In this document: positions 24,601-36,639 of the stretch, piece after piece
How positions within the stretch are numbered: position 1 is the stretch's first letter
Layout: each line of letters opens with the position of its first letter
Assembly (NCBI GenBank): GCA_905178155.1
Contig: CAJINV010000008.1
Location: 1,860,001 to 1,924,000 of the forward strand
Origin: Amoebophrya sp. A120
Taxonomy: Eukaryota; Sar; Dinophyceae; Syndiniales; Amoebophryaceae
Reading direction: 5' to 3'
DNA: 64,000 nt
Notes under the pieces: generated by a model
Database searches by the model: none
Told to the model about the DNA's origin: nothing
What the model saw: only the letters and a program-made list of their open reading frames with translations
Translations under genes and position numbers: made by a program

Positions 24601-27181
24601 TCAACCCGCCGGCCCGCCCCGACGAGGAATGCGCGCGCGGAGCGGGCGCCAGCGCTTCGTGCGAGTGCAGCGCACTCGATAACGAGCTGCCGGCGTGCGG
24701 ACTTCGGTACGCAGTGGTGGGGGAGCGCCTGTTTTGCCGAGGGTGTGGATGTGCCGCTCCTGAAGCCGAGTGCTCTGGAAGGATGTGAAAATTGCTGTCC
24801 TGCGTACTGCCGAATCCTGCCGTCTCAGCGGGGACCCGACGAAACGGACTGCTCGGCGACCGCGGCTTTTGCGTTTGCCGCGGGAAAAAAGCTTCGGGGA
24901 GCTGCACGCCCGCGCTGCTGCCGGACGGAGTGGTCGCGCTCCGTCCGCCGGTCGTCGCAAAACCCCGGCGACCCGCGTTGCTGAATGCGCCCCGACTGGC
25001 AACGGTGGAGGCCGTCGTGGTGGTGGACACGTTTCCCATAGACAGTGTCCGCTTCTGCATCCAGCTCTTGTCGTCAGCCGACGCCATCCGCATCTCCGCT
25101 TCGCGGTCCAGGGGCAGCGCGATTGGCGGCGGGTTCGGGTGCGGGTTTGTTGAGTCGAAATCATGGAAATCAACACAATCAGCGATATTCGTGTCTCCCA
25201 TCGTTCCCTCGTCTAGCACTTGTTTCCGGAGAATAGCGGAGGAGGTAGCGTGCGGTCTACTTGCCCCCGTGCTGATGAGATCTGCGCTGCACGCATTTAT
25301 TTCCGCTTTCTCGTCCCAACATCCGTCCCCGCCGATCTCGCCGTCTGTTCCAACCTCCGGCGAAGCCTCGACCACCTCGACCGGCACTGGCACGGCACAC
25401 ACCCTCGTTGTTGCGTTGATCACACGTGGGGCCGGCGCTTTGGGCTCGCAGACCACCGCGGTCTCGACGGTGGGTCCGGGGGGCCGGGTGTTGGTGCTAC
25501 GGTTCACGCGCGGCATCTCCTCCTCTTCGGAAATGTACGGCGCGAAGGGCTGCGGTCTTTGACTGTGCTGCAGTTCGCGCCGCTGCGGCCCCTGCGGCGA
25601 TCGGGACGGTGACCTCGAAGTGGACCGGTTTCTTCTACCGGGAGAACCCGACTGCTGTTCCTTCAGCGAACAGTCCGTCGCGGCCAGCACGCTTTTCAAA
25701 AGCCCATTTTTTTGATCCGCTTTCTGTCCGGACAAGGGGCCACCAGGAGCTGTGGGGGACTTCTTCCTCGCTGTCGCGTACACCGCGTTGCTCGCAGTAA
25801 GATTGCCTGCTGGACGAGTCCACGCGGAGGCAGGTCCACCCTGTCTTAGGGCCGGCGCGTTGTTGGTGTGTGACGCTACAGCTGCAGCTGTAGTTGAGTT
25901 CTGGTCGGGAATCTGAAGCTCACCCCGTGCATCAGGATTGCTTTTCGTGCACAAAACCGTTTGTTGCTCAGCAGAATTCTTCGCAGCCGCGGATCCTGGA
26001 GCTGTCAGCAGTCCTTGCTGCAGCAAATGACTTCTGCTCCCACTAGACTGCAGCTTCAGGTTCCAGGTTGTAGGCAGAATCGTACGTCCAGGCACTGCTG
26101 ACACGGAATTGGCCGGAAGACCGCTTACGCTCGCTGGAGTATCGCTCCGACCTGCCCCACCGCCAACCAATCCTGATGGCGGGACGGTCACTATTCGAGC
26201 GGTAGTGCCTGCATTCGTGGACCCTGTGACGATTGTTCCCGTGCTGTTCTTACTAGATGTGCTGTTCGTCGCCGTTTTGCTAGCCGCAGCCCCAGCGTTC
26301 ACGCCACGGACGTGAAGAAGATGGCCTCGGCCACCAGCCGACGTAGTTGAACAAGTAGACGCAGCCGTCAATAACGAAGCCCCTTGGGCGGGGTTTGCAT
26401 TTCTTTCCAACCCCCCATTGACTTGGTAGAGGTTCTTCATGTGCAAGTTTGGGTCGTAGTTTCGGAGCAAGGACTTGGACCGAACGGACGACGCGGTTGT
26501 CGTTGCAGCGCTCTCGTTGCTCGGATTCTTGCCATCTGCTGCACCATCGTCGGTTGGTCGAGGCCTCGCCGCCCGAGGACCGTCAGTATCGCTCACCCCA
26601 GGAGCTGCATCCCCATCCCGTCCAGATGACACGTTCTCTCCTGCTGCAAAGCGCGAGTGAGATGAGGGAAACTTGGTCGTGTCTTCAAACCCGACTGGTC
26701 CTCCTGCGGGCGGCTCAGTCATGATCTGGTCCGCGATCGATTTCAGCAGCGTTTCGTTCTCGTTGCCCTGCTCCGACGCCGAACTGCTCCCGGAACTGTT
26801 GATCTTCGTCACGCTCACGCGCCGGCTCCGTCGCGTTTGGACGCTGCCCGCAACAAAGGTTCGCTGGTCACCGTAGAGCCTGCCCCGCTGCGCTCCTGCG
26901 CTGCCGCCTGCGGGCCGCCCTGGCTGCAGAAGCTGCTGGTGGTGCGTGCTGTAGGTGATGATGTTATTCACGACTACTGTTGTGGTATTGTTATTCCCGG
27001 TACTGCTGCCTCCATGGCCACCGCTCGACGAGGAAGATCGAACCAACTCATCCGTCGGTCCTGGTCGCGGAGACGCTGCTCGTTCGTCCTCGGATTTATT
27101 CTGGAGTTGCAATCTCGGCGCGACCTGGAGCGGCGTCTGTTGCTGGTGGAGGTAACCACCTTCCTCGCCGCTGCTGTCCAT
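21640..27181 (-). CDS. Divergent kinesin with long N-terminal extension and motor insertion
   Basis: Three exons (27181-23782, 23606-23383 and 23217-21640) join across GT-AG introns to 1,733 residues. Residues 1 to ~990 are low-complexity Ser/Thr/Gly/Pro/Arg-rich sequence. The kinesin motor starts near residue 991 (VFCRIRPL). The P-loop is GQTSTGKT near 1090. The segment SVLEIYREQIHDLL follows, then switch I as NATSSRGH and switch II as DLAGKE. After DLAGKE, about 310 disordered residues are inserted before INKSLFHL. The motor then resumes with RNSKLTFLLQD and LRFADAV. Changes from GSGKT, SSRSH and DLAGSE touch nucleotide-sensing residues, so ATPase activity is uncertain. The gene should act in microtubule-based transport or mitosis. 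The subfamily is not clear. Confidence 0.88.
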
Positions 27182-27189
27182 TGGTGTAA

Positions 27190-28545
27190 GGAGATGTGTA
27201 AAACGAAAATCTGGCCCCGATGTAAGAGCTTGTCTTCATGCAGAATCGAGAAAAAGAATAATTCACGGAATGACTTTTTATACAGCACGGTCTGTGCGAT
27301 GGCAATGGTGTTGATGCCTTTGTCTTTGCATGCTTTGATCATGCGTCATAACCTAGGGCATGCCTGCTGACATGAGTGAACACCCGACTTGATTTTACGT
27401 TAATGTGTACGTGTAGCCACGTTCCGCATAACAAACTGAGTCGCCAGGTGATGCTGACGAGATGATAAACGGCCAAACTCACATTTTATAAGAGGCGGAA
27501 CATGTGAAGAAACTGGCAACCGTGCCATTGGCCGGGAGACCCGATTGAAGCCTCTCATCTTGTGCCTTTTTCTTGACGAGAGAATCCCTCCCGTGTTCCC
27601 GTTTTTCTATCGATAGCACTTTTCGACATGCTTGCGGGTGAGCAGTAACACTTCAGATTAGCCTGCGACGAGCGACCCTGGACGAGGATGGCATGTCTCG
27701 ACACGACTCTTGCTCTCCGACCACGCAAGCTACAATTCATCTCATTCACCTCCTCATAATCACATTCAAAACTACAACTAGTACAATCGAGAAACGCTGA
27801 TATCTTTGTAGGTCTGACTCTAAGTGCTAATCTCAGTGAGTAATACGATTCACCGAGTCGTGTCAACATCCTCGACTGCAGACAGCCTTGTTTCAGCTCA
27901 GTCTCAGACAGAATCTGATACAAGTATTCGCACAAGTTGTTCCAGAAGTCATTTGAGTGGTTGTGTTGGCCGTAACTAGTGTACTTTGGAACTTGAAACG
28001 GATTCTTGGTCTGATATGTTTGTGCAATGATTTGAGAAACGCGCGGTCCTTCTGAAATTAAGAAACGAGAAACCGGAATCGAAGCGAAATCAGGTGCAGC
28101 GAAGTGCAAAGCTCCAGCTCCAGGTCCAGTCAGTACCTCCTTAAATGCGCAAAATGAAGTGCAAAGAGAACGTTAGTGGAGAAAGTCAGGACACAGCTGA
28201 CACAAAATGCAGCATGTTGTGCGATTGCTGGTGTCGATACAGTAACTTTTGTGCTCCAACAGTTTCCTAATGCGAAGCTTCAAATTGATCACGCAACAAA
28301 GTATGACGGTTGCACCACACGCACAAATTCATATTCGTGCGCACACCGGAGTACGCTTTAAGTAAGTAGGTACGCATTCGCCCTCGGCACTCCGATGTTA
28401 TGAGAAATACAGCAATAAGCATAGCAGAGTAAACTACAACAACAACACAACTAGCAAAACTAGAACTACAAGTCAATTTATACAAACAAGTTAATTCCTC
28501 CTAACTCCACTTTGCAGAAGCGACAGCGACAGCGAGAAGATACGA
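27190..28545. other. Spacer, one doubtful 184-codon minus frame
   Basis: Upstream region of the kinesin gene. A minus-strand frame at 27555-28109 is open for 184 codons but has no motif, an odd composition and the base content of the flanks. I do not call it a gene. Confidence 0.4.
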
Positions 28546-28548
28546 GTC

Positions 28549-31500
28549 TTACAATCCTGTCAGTAAAATGAGTTTGAAAAAGGCCCACTTCGGGATCTTC
28601 TTCTCGGCGACCTTCACAGTTCCATTGAGCACATTCAGAAAAATCCTGCCGTAGGTTTTCGCGTCGCAGGCCGGATCATCTACGTTTGGGCGTCTTATCT
28701 CGGTGCCATCCGACGTATTAATCCGTATAGGTCCCGCCTTTGGCCAGTAAAGCCCGCCACCAAGCTTGTTGAATATCAACACCTGCGTGGGTCTTCCGGA
28801 GAGTAGCTGTTCCCTGATAGCTGCGTCGATAACTCCGGTCACTGCTGCTTCCAATCCCTGCAGAAAGAATCCGAAATCCCCCTCGCCACCAAGAAACGAA
28901 TCACTTGCCCGCTTGTTCAAAGTGCGAGCGGTACTACCTACAGGGGTCAGCCGCGATCCTGCGTTGGGCGCTGCCACAAAAAACAGCCCGCCAATTTTCA
29001 TTCCCCACTCATTTGCGCCATCCATCGTCTGATATTGTTTCTCATCTTCATCTTCTGGCCCAATACGAGTATTGCGGACCACCCAACAATCTGAGTAGTC
29101 GACTGGATTCTCTGTCTTAACGTAGTTGACCCCTTGAAGGGTGCTGCACCACTCCTCACTCTCCTGATCCTGATTGTACAAACCCCTGATTATCGCAAGT
29201 GAATACCCCATCTGCATGGTAGGTACTGGTCTATCCTTTCTTAGGCGTAGTTATTTGTAGTAAGAGAACAAGAACAAATTTGCTAAGCGCCCAGCAGTGA
29301 CACAATGTCACATGGAAGTGAGGTGTGGCTTCTACGCAATTGACAGCCACAGAGCGAGACGCCGGCGCCACGCTTGCCATGGCGCGGCTCGGCACCACTC
29401 CATTCTCCAACGCGACCGCGCGGAAGAATAGCCTGCCCTGTGGCGCCAACAAGCCGATGCACATTTACATACATCCAGGCAGGGCCCGCGTAAAAATTCG
29501 CGGCCCTTCTTTTACCTCGGGAGCCGGGACAGAAGTGGCAGCCAAAAGGCCCAATACGCACAGCACGCGGCGGCGACCTGCAGGCGGCCAGGGGCCGCTT
29601 TATTGCGCTGCTCCGGATCTTTTGCTTTTTCGCGCCCGCCCATTACGTCAAATATGACAGTGTCCCGTGTGGCAGGGTTGGCAATGGCGAAACGGCCACA
29701 CATGTGGCATCTTTTGCGAATCAATTTGTCGCTCGCGCAAGCTAAATATTCCTCGGTGCATGGGCCCACTTTCGGCGCGTCCACGGCAGCGCCCTAAATG
29801 AGGCTAGCGCGAGGCATAGCCATTGCGCAATCACACGGCATGTCTCTCGTTTTGCCGTTTTACCTTTTTAATGTGGAAAGCCTTGGCCTTCGCGTTGCGA
29901 AGATTTTCAGCACTAGAAACTGCCGACGAGGCGATAACTTCCGCGGTCTGATGATGATGTTGGCAGTGTGCCCTTTAGGCGGTCCAGCCCGAGAGCAGCT
30001 GAGCGCCGATCTTCTATGACGAACAGTTGATCTATACCACATTATCTTCTGAAACCCCTTAAATAAACAGGTTCCCTACGTGTACCATCCATCAAGTATT
30101 GCTTATTGTTATTCTCTTAGGGTCGTGTTTCGGGCGGACTAAATAATGAGAGTGCCGAGAACAATGTGAATGTGGCGCGCGGCGAACTAGACACGTAAGG
30201 ACGCTGATCTCCTTGCCGGATCGATTGCGTCGATCAGAGCATGATTCTGCACTGGGTGGAGACCTTGTGATCTACGAAAGCGAAGAATCACACAAGTAAC
30301 AACGCGACTCCATCCGAGGCCCCTACAGTTCACCGATCAAATGCCACACTTTGGCCCTAACCTGTTCTGCCGTCATTAGGCGCGAGCACAAGAGCTGCTG
30401 ACTCCCAGAGATAAAGTAAAACGCTCGGGCGGACCTGACTGCAAACAATCAAACTATCTGCCAGAACAAGGGAGTCAATAGTTTCCAGTACGCTGTACTC
30501 ACTTTTACACTCATTCATGCAATTTCTGTCATTGTTCTTACAGCTGTTAAAAAAGGACTCGCGATGCAAAGGAGATATTCACGCAGGATATACTTGCCTC
30601 CGATCGTTCCCGCGTACAGGTTCCACATCACCCACTTATATGCATCGGCGGTCCCGGTGTTATGCAGCAAGGTTTCGCTGTTATGCAAGCCAAGTTCTAC
30701 CCACATGCGGCTGCGCATACCTCTCTTTTAGTGTCGGCTCCAAGGCCTAAGACATATTCGCATCTATGCACAATAACATTTTTTTCATAACATAGGGGAA
30801 ATAACACGCACCAGAAATAAAAACTGTGTGTGAGCAGTGTGAATCACATGCAAATCGAATTCAGAAACCGAAAAACCCCATCTAAAAAGCAATGCGCCTC
30901 AGGCTTCTTTGGCACTTGATATAAGCGCTGAGAAGGATCCCCGACCACCCGACAAACCAGCCACAAAACCCACCGCCCCTGGGTGATTTGAAAGCCGAAC
31001 AGGAAAAGAAGTCCCCAAGCAAAGCCCGGCAGCTAGCTCTTTTGTGGATGCAGCAAAGCTAGCCAGAACGAAAGCGCCACCGAGCTTCGTGATCAGCGTG
31101 GGGCTATTCACACTTCGCCGCGGTCAACCTTTCGGTGGGACTCCTTTTTCGTTTTTCGAAGCCTAGAAGTTGCGCGCCGCCTTGTCTCTCTGTCGTGCTG
31201 GCTCTCTCTTTACTTTCTTTTCTGCACAGTCTGATTGCGGGTGCGGCGTGATTTTCTTTGGGTGAGCTTCGTTCCCTCGCTCTTGCTCTCTTTTTTTTTT
31301 GCGCCTTGTCCTCGTCTTTTCTACTTGGCTCTCTGCCAGTGCCATCTTCACTTTTTTGCATCTTTATCAGCACGCTCACATTGGCTGTAGTCTCCATTTA
31401 GCGCAAGCTCCTTTGGCACTATATGAGCTGCCGAGGTGAGCCAGAAACTGCTATCGTAACCCCTTAACTCTTCTGAATGTTGATTGTCTGCACTGGGTTG

Positions 31501-34436
31501 CACCGAGAGCCAGGCATCTCGGACGACGCAATGCCCCAAAAACGGGGGGCATTGCGTCGTCCGAGATGCCTGGCATGTGAAGGGAACTCACATTGAAGGG
31601 ACTCCAATTGGGTTTCACTTCGCGCTACCACCCTCACACTCAGTGTTCAAAAGATGCAAAAACCCTAAGCGCTGGGGAGAATCTTTGACACCCGACAAAA
31701 CAATATCCCGACCCGTCGCCTCATGAGAAGATTGTAAGTCGAACAGGAAAGTTAGGCACCAAGCTTTTAGGACCGGCGGCGAGCTTCTTGCAAGCGCAGT
31801 AAAGCAGGCCGGAAACAATAACAAAAGCGCCACCGAGGAGCTCAGAAGTAATCTCTAAAAACAAATCCCTCTATCTGGATCCGGGGTTTTTAGAATTTCT
31901 GTACTTTTTGTTTTTGCTGTTACGAGTACGGCTTTCGAATATACTTTCGCTTCTAGGCGTTGCGATCTTCTCCGCTTCTAGGCAATGCGCTAGGCGTTGC
32001 GTGCTTCTAGGCGTTCCGCCCATGGTGCAAAAAAACAATCCTTCTGAGTAGACGCCCATCTGCAGCTACTGGACAGGATAAACTGCGGGTGGTGTACAAA
32101 CGCGGTGCGTCAGATGACGGCGAGTTTGTGCTATTTGCTGGCTTCTATTCAGGCCCGGGGGGAACCAAACTGCCTACTCCTAGTTGAAGAGCTCCATTAT
32201 GGTTTAGTAAACAGAGTGCCGATTATCGAGTCGCTTCTAGTTCTACCTGTCGCTAGGTCATTATGAAAAATCTCTGTGGTTTCGTCACAACCTAGTGCCA
32301 ACCTGTCAGTAAAGGTCTTCGTTAAAGGCCAGCGGCGTCGAGAATGTTGGAAGGGTCTGGGTTGTCTAGCTCTGGTGTTCCAGTCATGCTTGAAAATCGA
32401 CACTAAAAAGTGATCACGCCAGGCAGCCATTTGCAGGCATGAACATCATTTATGACCTCATTTGGATAAAAGAACCACCTAGCTTCGTTCGTGATCCAGT
32501 TGCTGACAACGGACTCTTCCTGGCTTCCGTGAGAAGCATGGACCCTTTTGACGTCCAAGAGTTGCTCACCTTTCTTAGAAATCCAGGCTGTCCTCCCTCC
32601 TGGCAACCCACTGTTTCCTGCAATGACAATAGCGATTTCCTCTGGCGAAATATCCATCTCTCTCTCGCTCATGCGCTGCCCCAAGTAGTTCTTCCGGATT
32701 TGAACCTTGTCCTGGCTGAGACTGACGAGCTGGACCGCCACGTTTTGCCCCAACTGATACACAGGAAGTGGTTCCCAGGCAGGAGCACCTGTGTGCGGAT
32801 CCTTGTTGATCTCGAGTTGGTTTTGAAAGCTAAACGGCGAATGAGCATCGGATGCCCTCAAACGGCCGGTGTCGCGGTTCGCATTTTTCTCCGCTTGTGC
32901 GAGAAGTTGTTGAGCTTTGCCTTTCGGTGCAGCAACGTTGGTGAGGTCTAGCAAATGAGGCACGAGGCCATTCGGGTTATGATCCGCATCGTCTCTTCGT
33001 GTGGTGGCATCCCGCCAGTCAGTGGGCCTCGAGTAATGGAAATACTGACAGCCTAGTGCGGGGTCCTTTGGCTTCGGTAGAGGCCACCTCCGAGATGCGG
33101 CATCGGCTTCGCCTCGTCCAAGAGGTGCAGGATCAGCAGCAGAGGTAGTGCGACCAGTATCTAAATCTGCTGCTGTTGCTGTTCCAGAAGCAGCATCCGA
33201 CAAATGGGCATCGCCAGAAGAGGGACGCACAAAGCCATCAGCATCACCGCCGCCCGGAGCCTCTGCTGCGGACCAAGCAGCGGCAGCAGCAGCAGGGGCA
33301 CTCGGAGTTGCGCCGCCGCCGGCAGCATCTTTCCCACCTGAGGCAGCTGCAGCATCAGAAGCAGCTTCAGAAGCTAAAGTAGCACTTGCACTTGGCGCGC
33401 CCGTTATACCAGCTACAGTAGTTTCTCCGGCTCTGCTGCCGTCAGGTCCAGCTCCAGGAATATCGCTTCCAGCATCAGCATCAGTTCTTCCACCCATGAT
33501 AGCAGCCGCAGGAGTACGCGTAAGCACTGGCCTCATAGCCGAGAGACGCCGAAGAGCAGCAGCAGCAGCAGTGCCGGGTCGATGTGGAGCAGCAGCAGAA
33601 TCAGCATGAGCAGCACCACCACCCTGCGGCGCCTGCACTTGCTGCGCCTGCGCTTGCTGTGCCTGCTGCAGCGCATCCGGGCTGGTTGGCGTTGTGGTGG
33701 ATTGGGGTGGTGGTTGAACAGGACCGCCAGGATCCCGAAAGTCCAAAGGCTGCTGGCGGGCATCTACTGGTGACGCCGCACCGCCACCACCACCCACTTG
33801 CGAGGCATCTAGACCGGCACGACCACCAGGTGGCAAGGCGAGGGCCTTCGCTTTCGGTTGTGCAGCACCAGGAACAGCAGCACCACCACCACTGACACGA
33901 CCGCCACTGCCCGGACTTGCAGGTGGCAAGCCGGCTGCCTTCGCTTTATTCTGTGAGGCATCAGGACCACCACCACCACCACCTTTCGGCAACGCAGCTT
34001 GACCACCACCACCACCACCGTTCGGCAACGGCGCTTGACCACCACCACCACCACCACCACCACCACCACCACCACCACCACCACCACCACCACCACCACC
34101 ACCACCTTTCGGCAACGCCGCTTGACCACCACCACCACCACCTTTCGGCAACGACGCTTGACCATCACCACCACCGTTCGGCAACGGCGCTTGCGAACGA
34201 GGAGGTGGAGGTAAAATCAAGTTTATTCTGGTGGTCTGCTGTTGCGGTGGCGGCGCACCCGCGCTGCTTGCCTGCGCGCCGGGAGGAGGTGAAGTTGGAG
34301 CACCAGTTCGCGGTGCCGGAGGGGATTGGCGTGGTGGTGGAGCAGGAGCGTATCCCGATGAAGAAAAAGCATGCAATACCGCAGCCGCGTAAAGTTCAAT
34401 TACACCTCGCAAGGCCTCCATGCATGCTTCCATCAT
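28549..34436 (-). CDS. Array protein A: poly-Gly/Pro linker plus macrodomain/PARG-like domain
   Basis: First of three paralogs. Exon 1 (34436 to ~32490) holds a weakly hydrophobic start, about 400 residues of Pro/Gly/Ala-rich sequence with a poly-Gly run of about 25, then the conserved domain: SPEEIAIVIAGNSGLPGG, a spacer, and SQEESVVSNW. A short exon near 30718-30585 and a final exon 29217-28549 continue it: QGVNYVKTENPVDYSDCW, KIGGLFFVAAPNAG, LEAAVTGVIDAA, and the end LLTGL. The order matches paralogs B and C, which supports one gene despite introns of ~1.8 and ~1.4 kb. The PGG...QEES pair with later APNAG and hydrophobic blocks recalls DUF2263/PARG-type macrodomains, a remote, pattern-based link. 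Splice ends at 29.2 and 30.6 kb are not clean GT-AG. Confidence 0.6.
30895..31100. repeat. Imperfect repeat copy 1 inside intron of array gene A
   Basis: About 190 bp here match 31660-31850 imperfectly in direct orientation, with shared strings such as GAACAGGAAA and AAAGCGCCACCGAG. On the minus strand both can be read as LGGAF...LAAG...FPVRL, so they may be decayed copies of one exon. No function can be assigned. Confidence 0.5.
31509..31574. repeat. Fold-back: two 29-bp perfect inverted arms
   Basis: The arms at 31509-31537 and 31546-31574 are perfect reverse complements separated by 8 bases. The arm begins GCCAGGCATCTCGGACGA. It lies in the large intron of array gene A and would form a strong hairpin in RNA or be a small fold-back element. 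Flanking target duplication is not evident. Confidence 0.85.
31660..31850. repeat. Imperfect repeat copy 2 inside intron of array gene A
   Basis: Partner of the repeat at 30895-31100, about 750 bp away in the same orientation and diverged by many substitutions and small gaps. Its frame carries a stop. Confidence 0.5.
33970..34200 (-). repeat. GGT-type trinucleotide tract coding poly-Gly in array gene A
   Basis: CCA-rich on the plus strand, read as GGT on minus. One pure run spans about 34038-34107 and is flanked by shorter units, each preceded by LPKGG or LPNGG. The tract encodes alternating QAALPK and poly-Gly segments, a flexible linker prone to length change. Confidence 0.85.
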
Positions 34437-34680
34437 AAAGCCATGAGTACCAATGAATAAATTTCTATTCTGTTACTACCAGGCGTGAAAGGAAGGTATC
34501 GTTTTACAATTTTACTTGTCTTACAGAAAATGCAAATCGAAGGCTTGAGCTTTACAAAATTTGGGCATCAAATTTCAATCTACTCCAAGTTGCCTCAACA
34601 GTGACCTTTGCAACGGGGAATCCACGTTCTACAGAGACAAACATTTTGTCTGACTTGCGGTATCGGAAGTTGCTTTTTCT

Positions 34681-36548
34681 TCATGATAAGTCACCTCCGC
34701 TTCCGGAACACGAAGATAAAAAGGAGCACTCCGGCTCGTCAACTTTGCGACTCTCTGCCTGGCCGCCCTCTTGCGCTCGCGGAAGATCATCTTCGTGCGC
34801 ACGGAGTTCGTCTTTTTCGACTCGAGTTTCAATTGGCTCTTTCGCGACCGGAGTCCGGTCCTCTTGCACCGGTGGAGCCAGGAACTCCTCCTTGTAGCTC
34901 TGCCGACTTGCTGTCGGCTTCTCCGTCGACGAGGTCTGCAGGAAATCCGAGTTAGTGCTTTTCTTTGTAGTACCATCGTCCTCGCGCAGAGAACTCGCAG
35001 GTTCTTCACGAACGTCGTGCCGGTCCTCGCGCAGCTTTTTCAAGCCTGCGGATGGGACTGCAGTGGGCGACGTGCTGCCGCCCTTCACATCTATCAACTG
35101 CAAAAGCAAAAGTGTTTTCCAAATACATCATCCAAAATATCAAGGGTCCATCCCGTTTCACTTCTATGTATCATGTTCCTTTTCTAGTTCTGCTAGCAGA
35201 CGTTGGCACGCGTCTTCGCCTAGCGCATTTACCAAATGGGAATAGCGATTTCCCCTGAACGTCGAAAACGAACGAGTCAAACGTTGTAAATACCGGCATT
35301 GCAGGAAATTGATGTAAGAGCAACGCGCACGCCGGTGCCGGTCCTGTGAAACTGCATAAAAAATGAAATGATGAGGTTATACTGCACAAGGATAAAAACT
35401 ACACTTTTGCGCTTCATAGGCTTGCCCCTCTTCTCGTCCGCTCTTGTCTGCAAGAACTCGAACGGGTCCTCGGTACTGCGGTCCGCGCTTCGCCTTGTTC
35501 CAACAACACGTCCAGACACGCGTCGCTTGCGGTTCCTTCTCCTACGCAAGGCCCGGCCGTAGTTTTTGTTTTTCGTAGAAGGTTGAGCAGACATGCCGGT
35601 GCTGTTCCTGGTGTTTTGCTCGTGATCGTCAACAAAAGCAGAGATAGTGGGACGCTCACCTGTCCCTTTATGCGTATTCACCCCACGCTTATCATTCCGA
35701 TTGTGCGTCTCCGCGGATGATTTTGGTTCTGGCACTTCGCCGCCATGGTTCTGATCTGTTTTCTCCAGAGACTCCGGAGCCACGTCTTCTCCCTTGCGCG
35801 TCGCATTCGCCCGCACCTCTTGAGCGGGTGCTTGAAGGTCTCCCTGTGTCCTCGTGTCCTTTGCTTCGTCGATCACCCTGGTGTCGCCTTCCTCGGTACG
35901 ACCTTCACCAACATCCTTGTCTTTGCTCGAAGGCGTGGGTGCCTGCAATCCATTCGCCCCGCCGTCCTCTTGGTGAAGACCGGAACTCTCAGTAGCCGCC
36001 GCGCCCCCGTCCACTGCTGGGACTACGAGAGGTTGGCTTTTCTTCGCCTTTTTCCGCTCGTGCTGCCCCGCCCGCACTTTGTGCTTATGCCTGCCTCTGC
36101 GCCTTGTTTCGCCGTTCTTGTCGTGATGTTTGCGCCTGCCGGCGTGGTGTTTTCTCTTGGCAGTGGAGCTCCTCGACTTTTTCGACGTTGTCCGTACCAC
36201 CTCCAGCGTCGACGACCCTTCGTTCTGCTGGGTTTGCCCACTTCCGCGACGAAACTCATCCCAGCTGTCCGTTCGACGCGTGGTGCTGTACCCCGCGGGT
36301 ATCCACGCTTGCTCAAAGCGCTTGTTGCTGCTGCCTACTTTTGAGCGCAACCACTCCTCATCGTCGTCATCGTCGTACGGACCAAAGGTGTCGAACTTGA
36401 GCTCGAACTCTTGCAGCCCTGGATCCCAAACGGCATCCGCTGTGTGGTGCAACAGCTCCAGAGTGGTATTGTTGCACACGGTTCGCACAAAACAGTGCCA
36501 AAAGTGCAACACCCGGAACGCCTCTCTCGCGGCACGGAAAAGCCCCAT
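34681..36548 (-). CDS. MGLFR-family protein 1 (array cassette partner), unknown function
   Basis: Three exons. The long one runs from ATG 36548 to ~35400, a short one covers ~35335-35240, and the last runs from ~35100 to the TGA at 34681. The N-terminal ~105 residues (MGLFRAAREAFRVLHFWHC, then FDTFGPYDDDDDEEW, then WIPAGYSTTRRTDSWDEFRR) are closely similar to the paralog at 40.2-42.0 kb. A long Lys/Arg/His-rich low-complexity region follows, then an acidic tail with EDRTPVAKEP and PECSFLS. The amphipathic start is not a clear signal peptide. No known domain is recognised. It sits just upstream of array gene A, as its paralog sits just upstream of gene B. Confidence 0.7.
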
Positions 36549-36639
36549 CCTCGAGAGCCGACGAGGGGGGCAGAGAAACCTTTGGTGTCTAATGGACTTG
36601 GGGGGGCAAAAATGATCTGACGAAATGCGACGCACCTGT

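Noticed and set aside
27555-28109. 184-codon open frame on minus
   Set aside because: No motif, an odd residue mix, no splice partners, and base content like the spacers. Likely chance.
33148-34438. Long plus-strand frames rich in His, Gln or Ala
   Set aside because: Antisense shadows of the repeat-rich exon of array gene A.
34436-34681. MGLFR-1 and array A as one fused gene
   Set aside because: The only GT donor near the MGLFR-1 stop has the wrong phase for acceptors before gene A, and gene A has its own ATG. The equivalent join at 40.06-40.17 kb is possible but unproven.
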